A stretch of 17,385 nucleotides of DNA from an uncultured Planctomycetales bacterium (GTDB taxonomy: Bacteria; Planctomycetota; Planctomycetia; Isosphaerales; Isosphaeraceae), in NCBI GenBank assembly GCA_937907525.1, contig CALCIB010000231.1, positions 1 through 17,385 on the forward strand, written 5' to 3'. The notes beneath the pieces were generated by a model. The model had not been told where the DNA came from. It was given only the letters and a program-made list of their open reading frames with translations, and did no database searches. Of this stretch, positions 1 to 7,109 are shown piece by piece. Within the stretch, counting starts at the first letter, position 1; each line of letters opens with the position of its first letter. A program made the translations under genes and the position numbers.

Positions 1-10
1 TCCTTCACCG

Positions 11-45
11 AAAGGCCCCCGATCCCTCCCGGATCGGGGGCCTTT
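11..45. terminator. Strong hairpin, probable (bidirectional) terminator
   Basis: A perfect 15-bp stem (11-25 with 31-45) closes a 5-base CTCCC loop. On the plus strand it is followed by CTTC, on the minus strand by CGGTG, so there is no long T-tract. It lies just beyond the stop codon of the minus-strand csbD-like gene. It could end that transcript, or a plus-strand gene entering from the left, or both. The hairpin is seen directly; the terminator role is inferred. Confidence 0.7.
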
Positions 46-70
46 CTTCGCGCGCGTGGCGGACGGCGAC

Positions 71-271
71 TCACTCGTAAGAGCTGTTGAACTGTTCGAG
101 CTCGCGTTCCGCCTGCTCGCGCGTGTAGCCGTAGCGCTCCTGGAGCTTGCCGAGGAGTTGGTCTTTTCGACCGTCGATCTCCGTCAACTCGTCGTCGGTC
201 AGCTTCCCCCACTTCTCCTTGACCTTTCCCTTGGCCTGCTTCCATCCGCCCTGGATTCGGTCCCAGTTCAT
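71..271 (-). CDS. CsbD family stress-response protein (YjbJ-like)
   Basis: A small hydrophilic protein of 66 residues. It begins MNWDRIQGGWKQAKGKVKEK and continues with KWGKLTDDEL and a GRKDQLLGKLQERYG segment, which is the full CsbD domain layout (W-x-x-x-K-G-K-x-K-x-x-W-G-x-L-T-D-D). The length is normal for the family. CsbD proteins (E. coli YjbJ, Bacillus CsbD) are abundant cytoplasmic proteins induced by general stress; their biochemical role is not known. The ATG is preceded by GGAG about seven bases upstream. The gene is divergent from the secreted protein at 513 and ends at a strong hairpin, so it is probably monocistronic. Confidence 0.93.
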   Translation of the reverse strand: MNWDRIQGGWKQAKGKVKEKWGKLTDDELTEIDGRKDQLLGKLQERYGYTREQAERELEQFNSSYE

Positions 272-512
272 CGTCTCGCTCCAAGCTTCGAGTTCGTGGA
301 AGACCGCCCCACCTGACTTCGGTCGGGGCTCTGGCCAACTCTATTGCAACAGGCGTACCGGATCGACTCGAAGCACGGAGGCTCGCTCTTTCGAGTTTTT
401 TCGACGACGTCCATCGATCGCCCTCTTGCGTCCGATGCCTGGGCTCCGCTACCGTGGCGATCGATGCGGGAGGCGGACGCCTGGTCGTGACGCGCGCGAG
501 GAGGATGACCCA

Positions 513-2288
513 ATGATGGCGGCTCATGTTTCGGTTTGGTTGCTGGCCGCGGCGCTGGGGCAGGCGCCGGCGCAGGGGACGGCGGGCTGGATGAAGGCGG
601 TGCCGTCGGAGGCGGACGTCGTGGTCCGGTGTCGCGGGATCGCCTCGGCGGCGGAGGACTTCAAGGCGATGCTCAAGGTCGCCAGCCCCAACGCCGCGGC
701 ATCGTTCGCGCCCATGATCGATCAGTTCGTCGATCAGTGGAGGAAACAGGGCGGGGTCAACCTGGTCGACGCGCCGGTGGTCGGCCTTCTGCGGGTGGAG
801 GAGGCGGGGCCCGACGGTTTGCCGCCGTTCGCGATCCTGGTCATGAAGGACGACTACGAGAGCGTTCTCAAGGCGGTCGCCAACCGCCAGGTCATCACGA
901 CCAAGGCCGAGGATGGCGGCTACGACTCGTTCCCGAGCCCCGCCGGCGCCGGCGCGTGGTATGCGTTCCACGGCGAGGGCTTCACGGCGTTCGGCCCTGA
1001 CCGGACGTTGATCGCGAAGGTGGCGAAGCCGGACGGCGGGTCGCCGGTCGCCGATCCGTCGCCGGCGCTGGCGACTCCGTTCCGGGGGGGCGACCTTGGG
1101 ATCTTCGTCAACGCCGAGCGGCTCGTCGGCCGGTACGACCAGCGGATCGACCAGAATCGACAGGCTTTGATGGCGGCGCTCGACCAGGCCGCGAAGGCCG
1201 CGCCCAACGGCGCGTCGATGGGCGCGGTCAAGGATATGTACGGCCGCGCGTTCGACGCGCTGAAGACCACGCGGCGCTTGGCCTTCAACCTCGATTTCGC
1301 GGCCTCGGGCGTCCGGATCGCCGGCCGTCTCGAAGCCAAACCCGCCGCCGACGCCAAGGCGGCCGAGGCCGTCGGGACGGTGTCGGCCGACCTCGCCAAG
1401 CTCGACCCCGGCGCGGCGTTCTACATGTACATGAACATGCCGGCGGACGTGATTCAGTCGTGGCAAAACCTGAGTCTTCGGATGCTCAGCCCCGCGGGCA
1501 AGCCCACGCCGGAGTTGGCGAAGGCCATGGAGCGGTTCAAGGCGGTTGGAAAGGTTGAAACGATCGGCTCGGCGGCGATGGCAGACGGCATGCGGACGTT
1601 CAACGTGTCGACCGCGAAGGATCCCAAGGCGCTCGTCGAGGCGTCGGAGGCGATGCTCCAGGCGATGAAGGACACCAACAGCCCCTACAACGTCTACAAG
1701 GACGTGAAGGTCGAGCGCGACGCCAAGAAGCACGGCGGGATGAGCTTCACCCGCGTCACGGCCGAGTTCGACATGGACAAGATCGCCAAGCTGGGGCAGG
1801 GGGGCGGCAACGCCGATCAGATCAAGGCGATCCTCGGCGGCGATTCGATGAGCTACTGGATCGGCGCCGACGGCCAGCGCGTGATTCAGGTCACGGCGCC
1901 GACCTGGGAGGAGGCCGAGGCGCGGTTGGATCGGTTCGACAAGGGGGAATCGACCGTCGGCGCGCTGGCCGGATTCCAACAGGTGCGTTCCGAGTTGGCC
2001 GATCGGGCGAGCCTGCTCATGATCGTCAGCGGTCAGGGTTTGGCGCGGATGCTGGCTGCGCAAATGGCCGCGACGATGAAGCGGCCGGAGTTGAAGGATC
2101 CCGCCGGGCTTCCCGCCGAGCCGGCCTTCTTCGGCGGCTCGCTGACGCCGGCGGGGCCGGGGGGTTATGACTTCCGGATCTCGTTACCCTCGGCGATGGG
2201 GCCCATCGTCGAAAAGGCGATGAGCGTCGGCATCGAAAGTAAGCCGGTCCCGCCGCGCCTGGACGCTAAGCCCCAGCTTCCGCGCTGA
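513..2288 (+). CDS. Secreted protein of unknown function
   Basis: I do not recognise the family. The reading frame is open from 147, but I place the start at ATG 513 because GAGGAGG lies eight bases upstream and translation then begins directly with a signal peptide (MMAAHVSVWLLAAALGQAPAQG). That gives 591 residues. The mature protein is rich in Ala, Lys and Asp and has no further obvious membrane segment. Short hydrophobic strand-like stretches recur in similar contexts (LGIFVNAERLV, FYMYMNMPADV, SLLMIVSGQGL), suggesting a repeated alpha/beta fold, as in the large exported DUF3352-like proteins common in planctomycetes; that comparison is only an impression. No catalytic motif or cysteine pair stands out. 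The gene converges on the next one, with a hairpin between them. Confidence 0.85.
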   Translation: MMAAHVSVWLLAAALGQAPAQGTAGWMKAVPSEADVVVRCRGIASAAEDFKAMLKVASPNAAASFAPMIDQFVDQWRKQGGVNLVDAPVVGLLRVEEAGPDGLPPFAILVMKDDYESVLKAVANRQVITTKAEDGGYDSFPSPAGAGAWYAFHGEGFTAFGPDRTLIAKVAKPDGGSPVADPSPALATPFRGGDLGIFVNAERLVGRYDQRIDQNRQALMAALDQAAKAAPNGASMGAVKDMYGRAFDALKTTRRLAFNLDFAASGVRIAGRLEAKPAADAKAAEAVGTVSADLAKLDPGAAFYMYMNMPADVIQSWQNLSLRMLSPAGKPTPELAKAMERFKAVGKVETIGSAAMADGMRTFNVSTAKDPKALVEASEAMLQAMKDTNSPYNVYKDVKVERDAKKHGGMSFTRVTAEFDMDKIAKLGQGGGNADQIKAILGGDSMSYWIGADGQRVIQVTAPTWEEAEARLDRFDKGESTVGALAGFQQVRSELADRASLLMIVSGQGLARMLAAQMAATMKRPELKDPAGLPAEPAFFGGSLTPAGPGGYDFRISLPSAMGPIVEKAMSVGIESKPVPPRLDAKPQLPR

Positions 2289-2356
2289 GGCGATCGGTCG
2301 TCAAGCCGTGATCGCGGGGTTGGCCGTCATCGATGAGAACGGGCGGAAACGCGCGT

Positions 2357-2378
2357 GGGCTGGATCCTGATCCAGCCC
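2357..2378. terminator. Hairpin between convergent genes, likely bidirectional terminator
   Basis: A 9-bp perfect stem (2357-2365 with 2370-2378, GGGCTGGAT/ATCCAGCCC) has a 4-base CCTG loop. It lies in the 126-bp space between two convergent genes. There is no T-tract on either side, so intrinsic termination would rest on the stem alone. Confidence 0.5.
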
Positions 2379-2414
2379 GCGGACTCTACCCGAAAATCGA
2401 GCCGTGACGACGCA

Positions 2415-3401
2415 TCATTCGAGCTTAAGCACTTGCGCGAGGCGGGCTTTGTTGGCGGGAGCCGTCGGGCCGCTGAAGACGGCGATCGCGCGGGAACTCC
2501 AGTTCGTCTGCGTCTTGGAGGCGCCGTTCATCTCGGAGTTCCAGTACAATACGTCGACCTTCTTCTTGCGCGCCGTCTCGCCGTCGGCGGCGAATTGATC
2601 GATGCCGTACGACGTCCCGTCGTTCGACCATGCGTCGCCGGCTTGAAGGCGACCTTGAACGCTGGCCCAGGTCCCGTGCAGCTCCATCGCGACACCCGCG
2701 GGACGGAAATAGACGCTGTGATCGCCGCTCATGGAGCGTCTGATGGTCGATGGGCCGACCTTGTCGGTGCCCTGGCGCGCCCGGACCTGCTTGACGAGGT
2801 TCGCGAACGCTTTCGAGGACGCGCATTCGTCCTCGAGGATGGGGACGAGGGTGAACGCCAGCTTGCCGCCCAGGCGCTTGCTCGCGGCCCAGGTTTGCAT
2901 CTCCTTGATCCAGACGTCGCTTCGACGGACGCGGTCGAGGAAGTCGGACTTGATCCGTTGCTGCTCCTTCGTCGGCCTGTCCGCCTCCCACGCGGTCCAG
3001 AACGCCTGCTGGGCTTGTCGGCCGTAAACGGACGCCGCGCCGCCGTCGTCCAGCTTGCCGTTCTTGCCCGAGGAATGGGCGAACCAGGCCAGGTCGATCG
3101 TCAAGCGAAGTCGCCCCTTCAGGCCGGGAAGGGTTTCCTTGACGAGCCTCGTCGCGTTATCGAACGGTTTCGAGGGGTTGAACTCGAACGGCAGGAACGA
3201 CACCTCGACTTCCCCCGCCTCCGGCTTGAATCGCCCCGCGAGGTAGGTCATCTCGCTCGCCGGGGCCGTCGCCAGGCCGACGTATCCGAGACCGATGCTC
3301 AATAATTCACGTCTGTCGAGCGATGCCACGCTCAACGCGGCGCGTCGAGACCGCGGGGCGTCAGTCGCTGGGAAGCCGAACATCCAGGTGAGAACGCGCA
3401 C
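2415..3401 (-). CDS. Exported protein of unknown function
   Basis: This encodes 328 residues and I cannot assign a family. I choose the GTG at 3401 because GGGAG lies nine bases upstream; the next in-frame ATG (residue 7) has no ribosome binding site. The N-terminus contains SLDRRELLSIGLGYVGLATA, a twin-arginine followed by a hydrophobic stretch, about 30 residues in. This resembles the late, atypical Tat/Sec leaders often seen in planctomycetes, so export is likely but unproven. The rest alternates strands and helices (LRLTIDLAWFAHSSG, LAFTLVPILEDEC, DVLYWNSEMNG), compatible with a barrel-like fold. Only one cysteine is present. The gene has its own promoter about 190 bp upstream (see the three-box feature) and is probably not part of the pcs operon. 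Confidence 0.8.
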   Translation of the reverse strand: MRVLTWMFGFPATDAPRSRRAALSVASLDRRELLSIGLGYVGLATAPASEMTYLAGRFKPEAGEVEVSFLPFEFNPSKPFDNATRLVKETLPGLKGRLRLTIDLAWFAHSSGKNGKLDDGGAASVYGRQAQQAFWTAWEADRPTKEQQRIKSDFLDRVRRSDVWIKEMQTWAASKRLGGKLAFTLVPILEDECASSKAFANLVKQVRARQGTDKVGPSTIRRSMSGDHSVYFRPAGVAMELHGTWASVQGRLQAGDAWSNDGTSYGIDQFAADGETARKKKVDVLYWNSEMNGASKTQTNWSSRAIAVFSGPTAPANKARLAQVLKLE

Positions 3402-3590
3402 GGGCTGACGCTCCCGACGGTAGGACGTGATGGTGGCGCGGGCGCGCCTCGGAACCGGGTCGTTCCGCGAAACGCCAAGGGGTCGCCGAGCCGAACGGAG
3501 CGAACCGCCTGACGTGGTCCGTCGGCTTGGACCCTGTCGGTGGTTGCCTGGCGAGCGACGACCGCGCCCACGTCGGCGCGGCGTCCCAAC

Positions 3591-3653
3591 GAATCAAATG
3601 TAATGCGACCGTCGCCGCGAATCAAGGTACACAACCGCCGATTCGCTTGATTC
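3591..3653 (-). promoter_or_regulatory. Promoter with three GAATCAA boxes at 28-bp spacing
   Basis: On the minus strand TTGATT (3625-3620) and TACATT (3602-3597) are separated by exactly 17 bases, a good sigma-70 type promoter reading toward the exported protein at 3401. The heptamer GAATCAA occurs at 3591-3597 and 3619-3625, and inverted (TTGATTC) at 3647-3653; consecutive boxes start exactly 28 bases apart. Box 2 contains the -35 element, box 1 abuts the -10 and start point, and box 3 lies just upstream. The layout looks like operator sites for a DNA-binding regulator, which I cannot identify. The predicted leader is about 190 nt. Confidence 0.55.
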
Positions 3654-3699
3654 ACGTCTTGAAGCCGTTTGCGTCGAAGTCGGGCGTGGAGACCGGTCG

Positions 3700-4488
3700 T
3701 CACGCCGCGGTCGTCGCCGGCCTGGTCCACGCCTTGAGGGTGACGTGCCAGGAGGCGGCCATGTAGAAGATGGGGTAGATCAGCGAGACGAAGGCGAGCG
3801 CGCGCTCGGTCGTGGAGAACTCGGGGACGGCGTCGGTCGGCAGGCTCCAGACGAGCCAGACGAGGAGGACGCCCCAGACGGCCCCGGTGATCGTGGCGAA
3901 CCGGTTCAATCGGCCGGGCATCGACGGGTACAGATGCTTGACCGGTACGAACGTCAGGAACGCCAGGAAGAGGAGGATCGCGAGCGCCGCGGCCGGCGGG
4001 ATCGGCAGGGCGTAGAGGTACAGGGCGACGACGTTCCAGAGCGACGGGAAGCCCAGGAAATAGCCGTCGGGCGTTTTGATGTCGACCTGGCAGAAGCCGT
4101 AGGCGCTGGCCAACAGCGGGGCGAGCAGCCAGGCCTCGGAGCCGTGGGGGACCAGGTCGGCGCGCCAGACCAGCATCAGGGGGAGGAAGGTGTAGGTGAG
4201 GAAGTCGGTGATGTCGTCGAGGCGGCGGCCGTCGAAGCCGGGGACGGCCTCCTTGATCCGCACGGCGCGGGCGAGGGTGCCGTCGGTGGCGTCGATGATC
4301 GTCGCCAGGATCATCAGCAGGAACGACCAACGAAAGGCGTCGGGTCCGCCGTGCGCCAGGAGATACACGATGATCCCCGCGATCGCGATCCCGGAGGCGG
4401 TGTAGGCGTGGACGCACCAGCCGAGGACCTTGCGGAGCGTGCCGACGGGGGGACGGACGGCGGTTTGCGGCGGCTGGGTCTCGACCAT
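3700..4488 (-). CDS. pcs: Phosphatidylcholine synthase (CDP-alcohol phosphatidyltransferase family)
   Basis: This integral membrane enzyme condenses CDP-diacylglycerol with free choline to give phosphatidylcholine and CMP. The 262-residue protein shows D66-x2-D69-G70-x2-A73-R74, then 12 residues, then G87-x3-D91-x3-D95. The 12-residue spacing is, as I recall, the modified CDP-alcohol phosphotransferase motif diagnostic of bacterial Pcs; other family members have a shorter spacer. Several hydrophobic segments follow (for example FLPLMLVW, LAILLFLAFLTFV, VWGVLLVWLVW). The length fits Pcs (about 240-260). ATG 4488 is the first plausible start, with GGGAAG some 11 bases upstream. It lies 29 bases after the permease stop codon on the same strand, so co-transcription is likely and the permease may supply choline. 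Confidence 0.88.
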   Translation of the reverse strand: MVETQPPQTAVRPPVGTLRKVLGWCVHAYTASGIAIAGIIVYLLAHGGPDAFRWSFLLMILATIIDATDGTLARAVRIKEAVPGFDGRRLDDITDFLTYTFLPLMLVWRADLVPHGSEAWLLAPLLASAYGFCQVDIKTPDGYFLGFPSLWNVVALYLYALPIPPAAALAILLFLAFLTFVPVKHLYPSMPGRLNRFATITGAVWGVLLVWLVWSLPTDAVPEFSTTERALAFVSLIYPIFYMAASWHVTLKAWTRPATTAA

Positions 4489-4517
4489 CGCGAGCGGCTT
4501 CCCTTCGATTCGGTCGG

Positions 4518-6086
4518 TTACGAGGATTCGCCGGGGGCGAGCTGGGCGATCACCGCCGCGGGGTCGGCGAACTCCAACTCGTCGGCGGCGTGTTCGGGGA
4601 GGACGCCGGCGTGAAGGCGGCCGACGCCCAGAAAATAGGCGGCGCCCACGGCCAGGAGTCCGGCCGTCGCGGAGACCGCGGCGTAGCGGCCGACCGGATC
4701 GTCGCCGTAGATCTCGGCGCGGGGCCAGCTCATGTTGACCACCACGAAGAGCCCCCACGCCGTCGCGGCCAGGTTCACCGGCAGGCCCCAGCGTCCCAGG
4801 CTGAAGCGGTCGCCGGTCGGGGCCGGCTCGGGCTCGTCGCGGTCGCGGAACCGGGCCAGGAGCATCGGCGCGGTGACCATCAGGTAGGCGAGGTTGGCCC
4901 AGACCAGGGCCACGGAGCACATGGTCTCGATCAGTCGGGGGGCGTTGACGTTGACCAGGAGCACGCCGGCGGCGAGGACGCCGGTGAGGATCGCCGGGGC
5001 GATCGGGGTGCGGGTCTCGCCGGCGACCTTCGCCAGGGCCTCGGCGAACGGCAGACCGTTGTCGCGGGCCATGGCGAAGATCAAGCGCACCGTGCCGGCG
5101 TGGACCGCCAGGGCGCAGACGGTCACGGCGAAGACCACCTCGATGAGGAAGACCGTCCCCAGGCTGGGGCCCAGCACGGCCTGGATGACCATCGGCAGGC
5201 CGCCGGAGACCTTGCTCATCGCCGGGTCGGCGGGGTCGGGCGCGGCCAGCATCCCGGCGGCGATCAGGAGCCCTCCCGCGACGCCGGCCGCCGCCAGGGC
5301 CCGCAGGATCGCCCGAGGCGCGCGGCGGCGGGGGTTGGACGTCTCCTCGGCCAGCGTCCCGGCGGTGTCGAAGCCGTACATGACGTAGGAGGCCATCACC
5401 GCCGCGGCCAGAAACGCCCCCAGGTAGCCGCCCGGCCCGCCTTCCCCCCGACCTTGCGTCTCCAGCAGGATCGACGGCCCCCGCGTCGCGTTGCAGAACA
5501 AAAGCGCGATCAAGAGGAGCACGCCGAGCAGTTCGGCGAAGACGCCCACGTTGTTGATATAGGCCATCAGCTTCACGCCGATCGCGTTGACGATCGTCGT
5601 GAAGGCGATCAGGACGCAGCCCAAAAGCACGGCGTTGCGGGCCTGGTCGCCGGGGAGGGAGCCGTCGCCGAGCCACTGGAACCAGCCGGAGATCCGCGGC
5701 AGCGTGTTTTGCAGCGCCAGCGCCACCGCGGCCAGCGACAGGATCTGGCACGCCAGGTAGATCCAGCCGGTCAGCCAGCCCCCCAGGGGCGTCCCGACCT
5801 GCCTGGACCACTGGTAGACGCCGCCGGAGAGCGGGTACGACGAGGCCAGCTCGGCGAAGCAGAGCGCCACCAGGAACTGGCCGAGGAACACCAGCGGCCA
5901 GGTCCAGAAGAACGCCGGCCCGCCGGAGGAGTACCCCAGGTAGAACATCTGGGGGACGCCGGTGAGGATCGATATGTACGAGAACCCGGCCGCGAACGAG
6001 GAGAAGCTCCCCAGCGAGCGGTCGAGCTCCTGCTTGTAACCGAACCCGGCCAGGTCTCGGACGTCGTCGCTCGCGGTCCCCGGCAT
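4518..6086 (-). CDS. APC superfamily permease, choline/GABA/amino-acid type
   Basis: A 522-residue inner-membrane transporter with about 12 hydrophobic segments. It begins with the conserved opening of the amino acid-choline transporter (ACT) branch of the APC superfamily: GYKQELDRSLGSFSSFAAGF followed by SYISILTGV, then FAELASSYPLSGGVYQWSRQ. The mid-protein YVMYGFDTAGTLAEETSNP and RLIFAMARDNGLPF motifs are also family hallmarks. ACT members include the yeast choline permease Hnm1 and GABA permeases; bacterial members are mostly annotated only as amino acid permeases. Position immediately upstream of pcs and downstream of a phosphocholine-type methyltransferase makes choline or a related amine an attractive substrate, but that is inferred from context. 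ATG 6086 has GGGGAGG upstream. A 116-bp gap separates it from the methyltransferase gene. Confidence 0.85.
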   Translation of the reverse strand: MPGTASDDVRDLAGFGYKQELDRSLGSFSSFAAGFSYISILTGVPQMFYLGYSSGGPAFFWTWPLVFLGQFLVALCFAELASSYPLSGGVYQWSRQVGTPLGGWLTGWIYLACQILSLAAVALALQNTLPRISGWFQWLGDGSLPGDQARNAVLLGCVLIAFTTIVNAIGVKLMAYINNVGVFAELLGVLLLIALLFCNATRGPSILLETQGRGEGGPGGYLGAFLAAAVMASYVMYGFDTAGTLAEETSNPRRRAPRAILRALAAAGVAGGLLIAAGMLAAPDPADPAMSKVSGGLPMVIQAVLGPSLGTVFLIEVVFAVTVCALAVHAGTVRLIFAMARDNGLPFAEALAKVAGETRTPIAPAILTGVLAAGVLLVNVNAPRLIETMCSVALVWANLAYLMVTAPMLLARFRDRDEPEPAPTGDRFSLGRWGLPVNLAATAWGLFVVVNMSWPRAEIYGDDPVGRYAAVSATAGLLAVGAAYFLGVGRLHAGVLPEHAADELEFADPAAVIAQLAPGESS

Positions 6087-6202
6087 GCCCGTCTCGGCCT
6101 CCCCGATCCGCCTTCCCTCGCGCGCCCGACCGCCCCCGTCGGGCGACGGCAGCGGCGCGATCGTCCCTCCCGTCGTTTATCGACGGAATACCCGGCGGAT
6201 CG

Positions 6203-7015
6203 TCAAGCGGGCTTGGTCGCCAGGTAGATTCCCCACTTCATGTCGCCGGCCTGGCAGAAGCCGATCTTCATGTTCCAGCGGTCGACCAGGTAGTCGAGGT
6301 CTTGCTCGGAGAACGCGGTCAGGAATCTGGCGCGCTCGTCCCTCAGCCGCTTCTCCTCGCGCTTGAGGATGTCGACGAAGGTCGCGGTGGCGTCGTCGAC
6401 CTTCACGTCGACGAAGCCGGCGGCCTCCAGGACCTTGCCGTACCGGGCCGGCTCGATCACGCTGTAGTGGGTCTTCTCGATGTAGTCCTCGAACTCCGCC
6501 GAGCCGGGCGTCTTGCCGCGGGCGTAATCCGTGATGATCAGCTTGCCGCCGGGCGCCAGGAGGTCGTGCAGCGTCTTGAACAACCGGGCCTTGTCCGGGA
6601 CGTGCATGAAGGCGTCCCGGCTCCAGGCCAGGTCGAACTTCTCCGGGAACTTCGTGTCCAGGACGTCGCCCAGGATGAACTTCACCTTGTCGTCCATGCC
6701 GGCCGCCTTGGCGCGGTCGTGGCCGATGGCGACCATCTCCTCGGCCAGGTCGATGCCGACGACCCGGGCGCCGTACTTCTCGACCAGGTGGAACGCCGCG
6801 CCGCCGATCCCGCTGCCGACGTCCAGCACGCGGATCCCCGGCTTGAGGAAGCCCTGAAGCCGGGACGTCAGGTTGTCGGTCGTCTCCGGGCCGCCGGTGC
6901 TGATGTAGTTGGCGCCGAAGATCATCTCGTAGCGGAGGATCGAGTTCCGGCTGTACTGGCCGTCGTTGTCGAACCTCGGCTTCGAGGCGTCCGCCGCGGC
7001 GTTCGTGCCACTCAT
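6203..7015 (-). CDS. Phosphoethanolamine N-methyltransferase-like SAM methyltransferase
   Basis: A 270-residue class I methyltransferase with motif I VLDVGSGIGG (63-72) and the acidic motif II residue D89. The N-terminal YEMIFGANYISTGG (29-42) is the hallmark of phosphoethanolamine methyltransferases (PMT), which make phosphocholine by three methylations. Against the Plasmodium PMT recalled from memory, the catalytic Tyr-His pair is kept (Y21, H138 in SRDAFMH) and D134 matches. Of the phosphate-binding residues Y164, Y178, Y184 and K250 match, while the arginine is replaced (T182). A sarcosine/dimethylglycine or phosphatidylethanolamine methyltransferase is the alternative, but the IFG-x-x-Y-I-S-T-G-G block favours PMT. 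ATG 7015 has no clear Shine-Dalgarno sequence. The neighbouring permease and pcs genes point to phosphatidylcholine metabolism. Confidence 0.8.
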   Translation of the reverse strand: MSGTNAAADASKPRFDNDGQYSRNSILRYEMIFGANYISTGGPETTDNLTSRLQGFLKPGIRVLDVGSGIGGAAFHLVEKYGARVVGIDLAEEMVAIGHDRAKAAGMDDKVKFILGDVLDTKFPEKFDLAWSRDAFMHVPDKARLFKTLHDLLAPGGKLIITDYARGKTPGSAEFEDYIEKTHYSVIEPARYGKVLEAAGFVDVKVDDATATFVDILKREEKRLRDERARFLTAFSEQDLDYLVDRWNMKIGFCQAGDMKWGIYLATKPA

Positions 7016-7109
7016 GATTGGATATGGACTCGGATTGCAAGGAGGGAAGCGCGGGACGACCGGGCGCGCGGCGCGGGATCGGGCGATCCGGGCGCGTCGT
7101 TCAAGCCGG

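Noticed and set aside
147..512. The frame of the secreted protein is open for 122 codons upstream of ATG 513.
   Set aside because: The added residues are Arg/Ser/Pro-rich, there is no ribosome binding site, and they would put the signal peptide in the middle of the protein. They also overlap csbD on the other strand.
3361..3597. A 78-codon minus-strand open frame in the leader of the exported protein.
   Set aside because: It would need a TTG start inside the promoter, overlaps the exported protein's start in another frame, and shows no family features.
6176..6206. TTGACG and GATAAA on the minus strand before the permease gene, as a separate promoter.
   Set aside because: The spacer is 19 bases and the -10 is weak; co-transcription with the methyltransferase gene is at least as likely.
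4590..6227. A long plus-strand open frame opposite the permease gene.
   Set aside because: It is a high-GC shadow of the permease: rich in Gly, Arg, Asp, His and Gln with no domain. The minus strand has clear membrane and family motifs.
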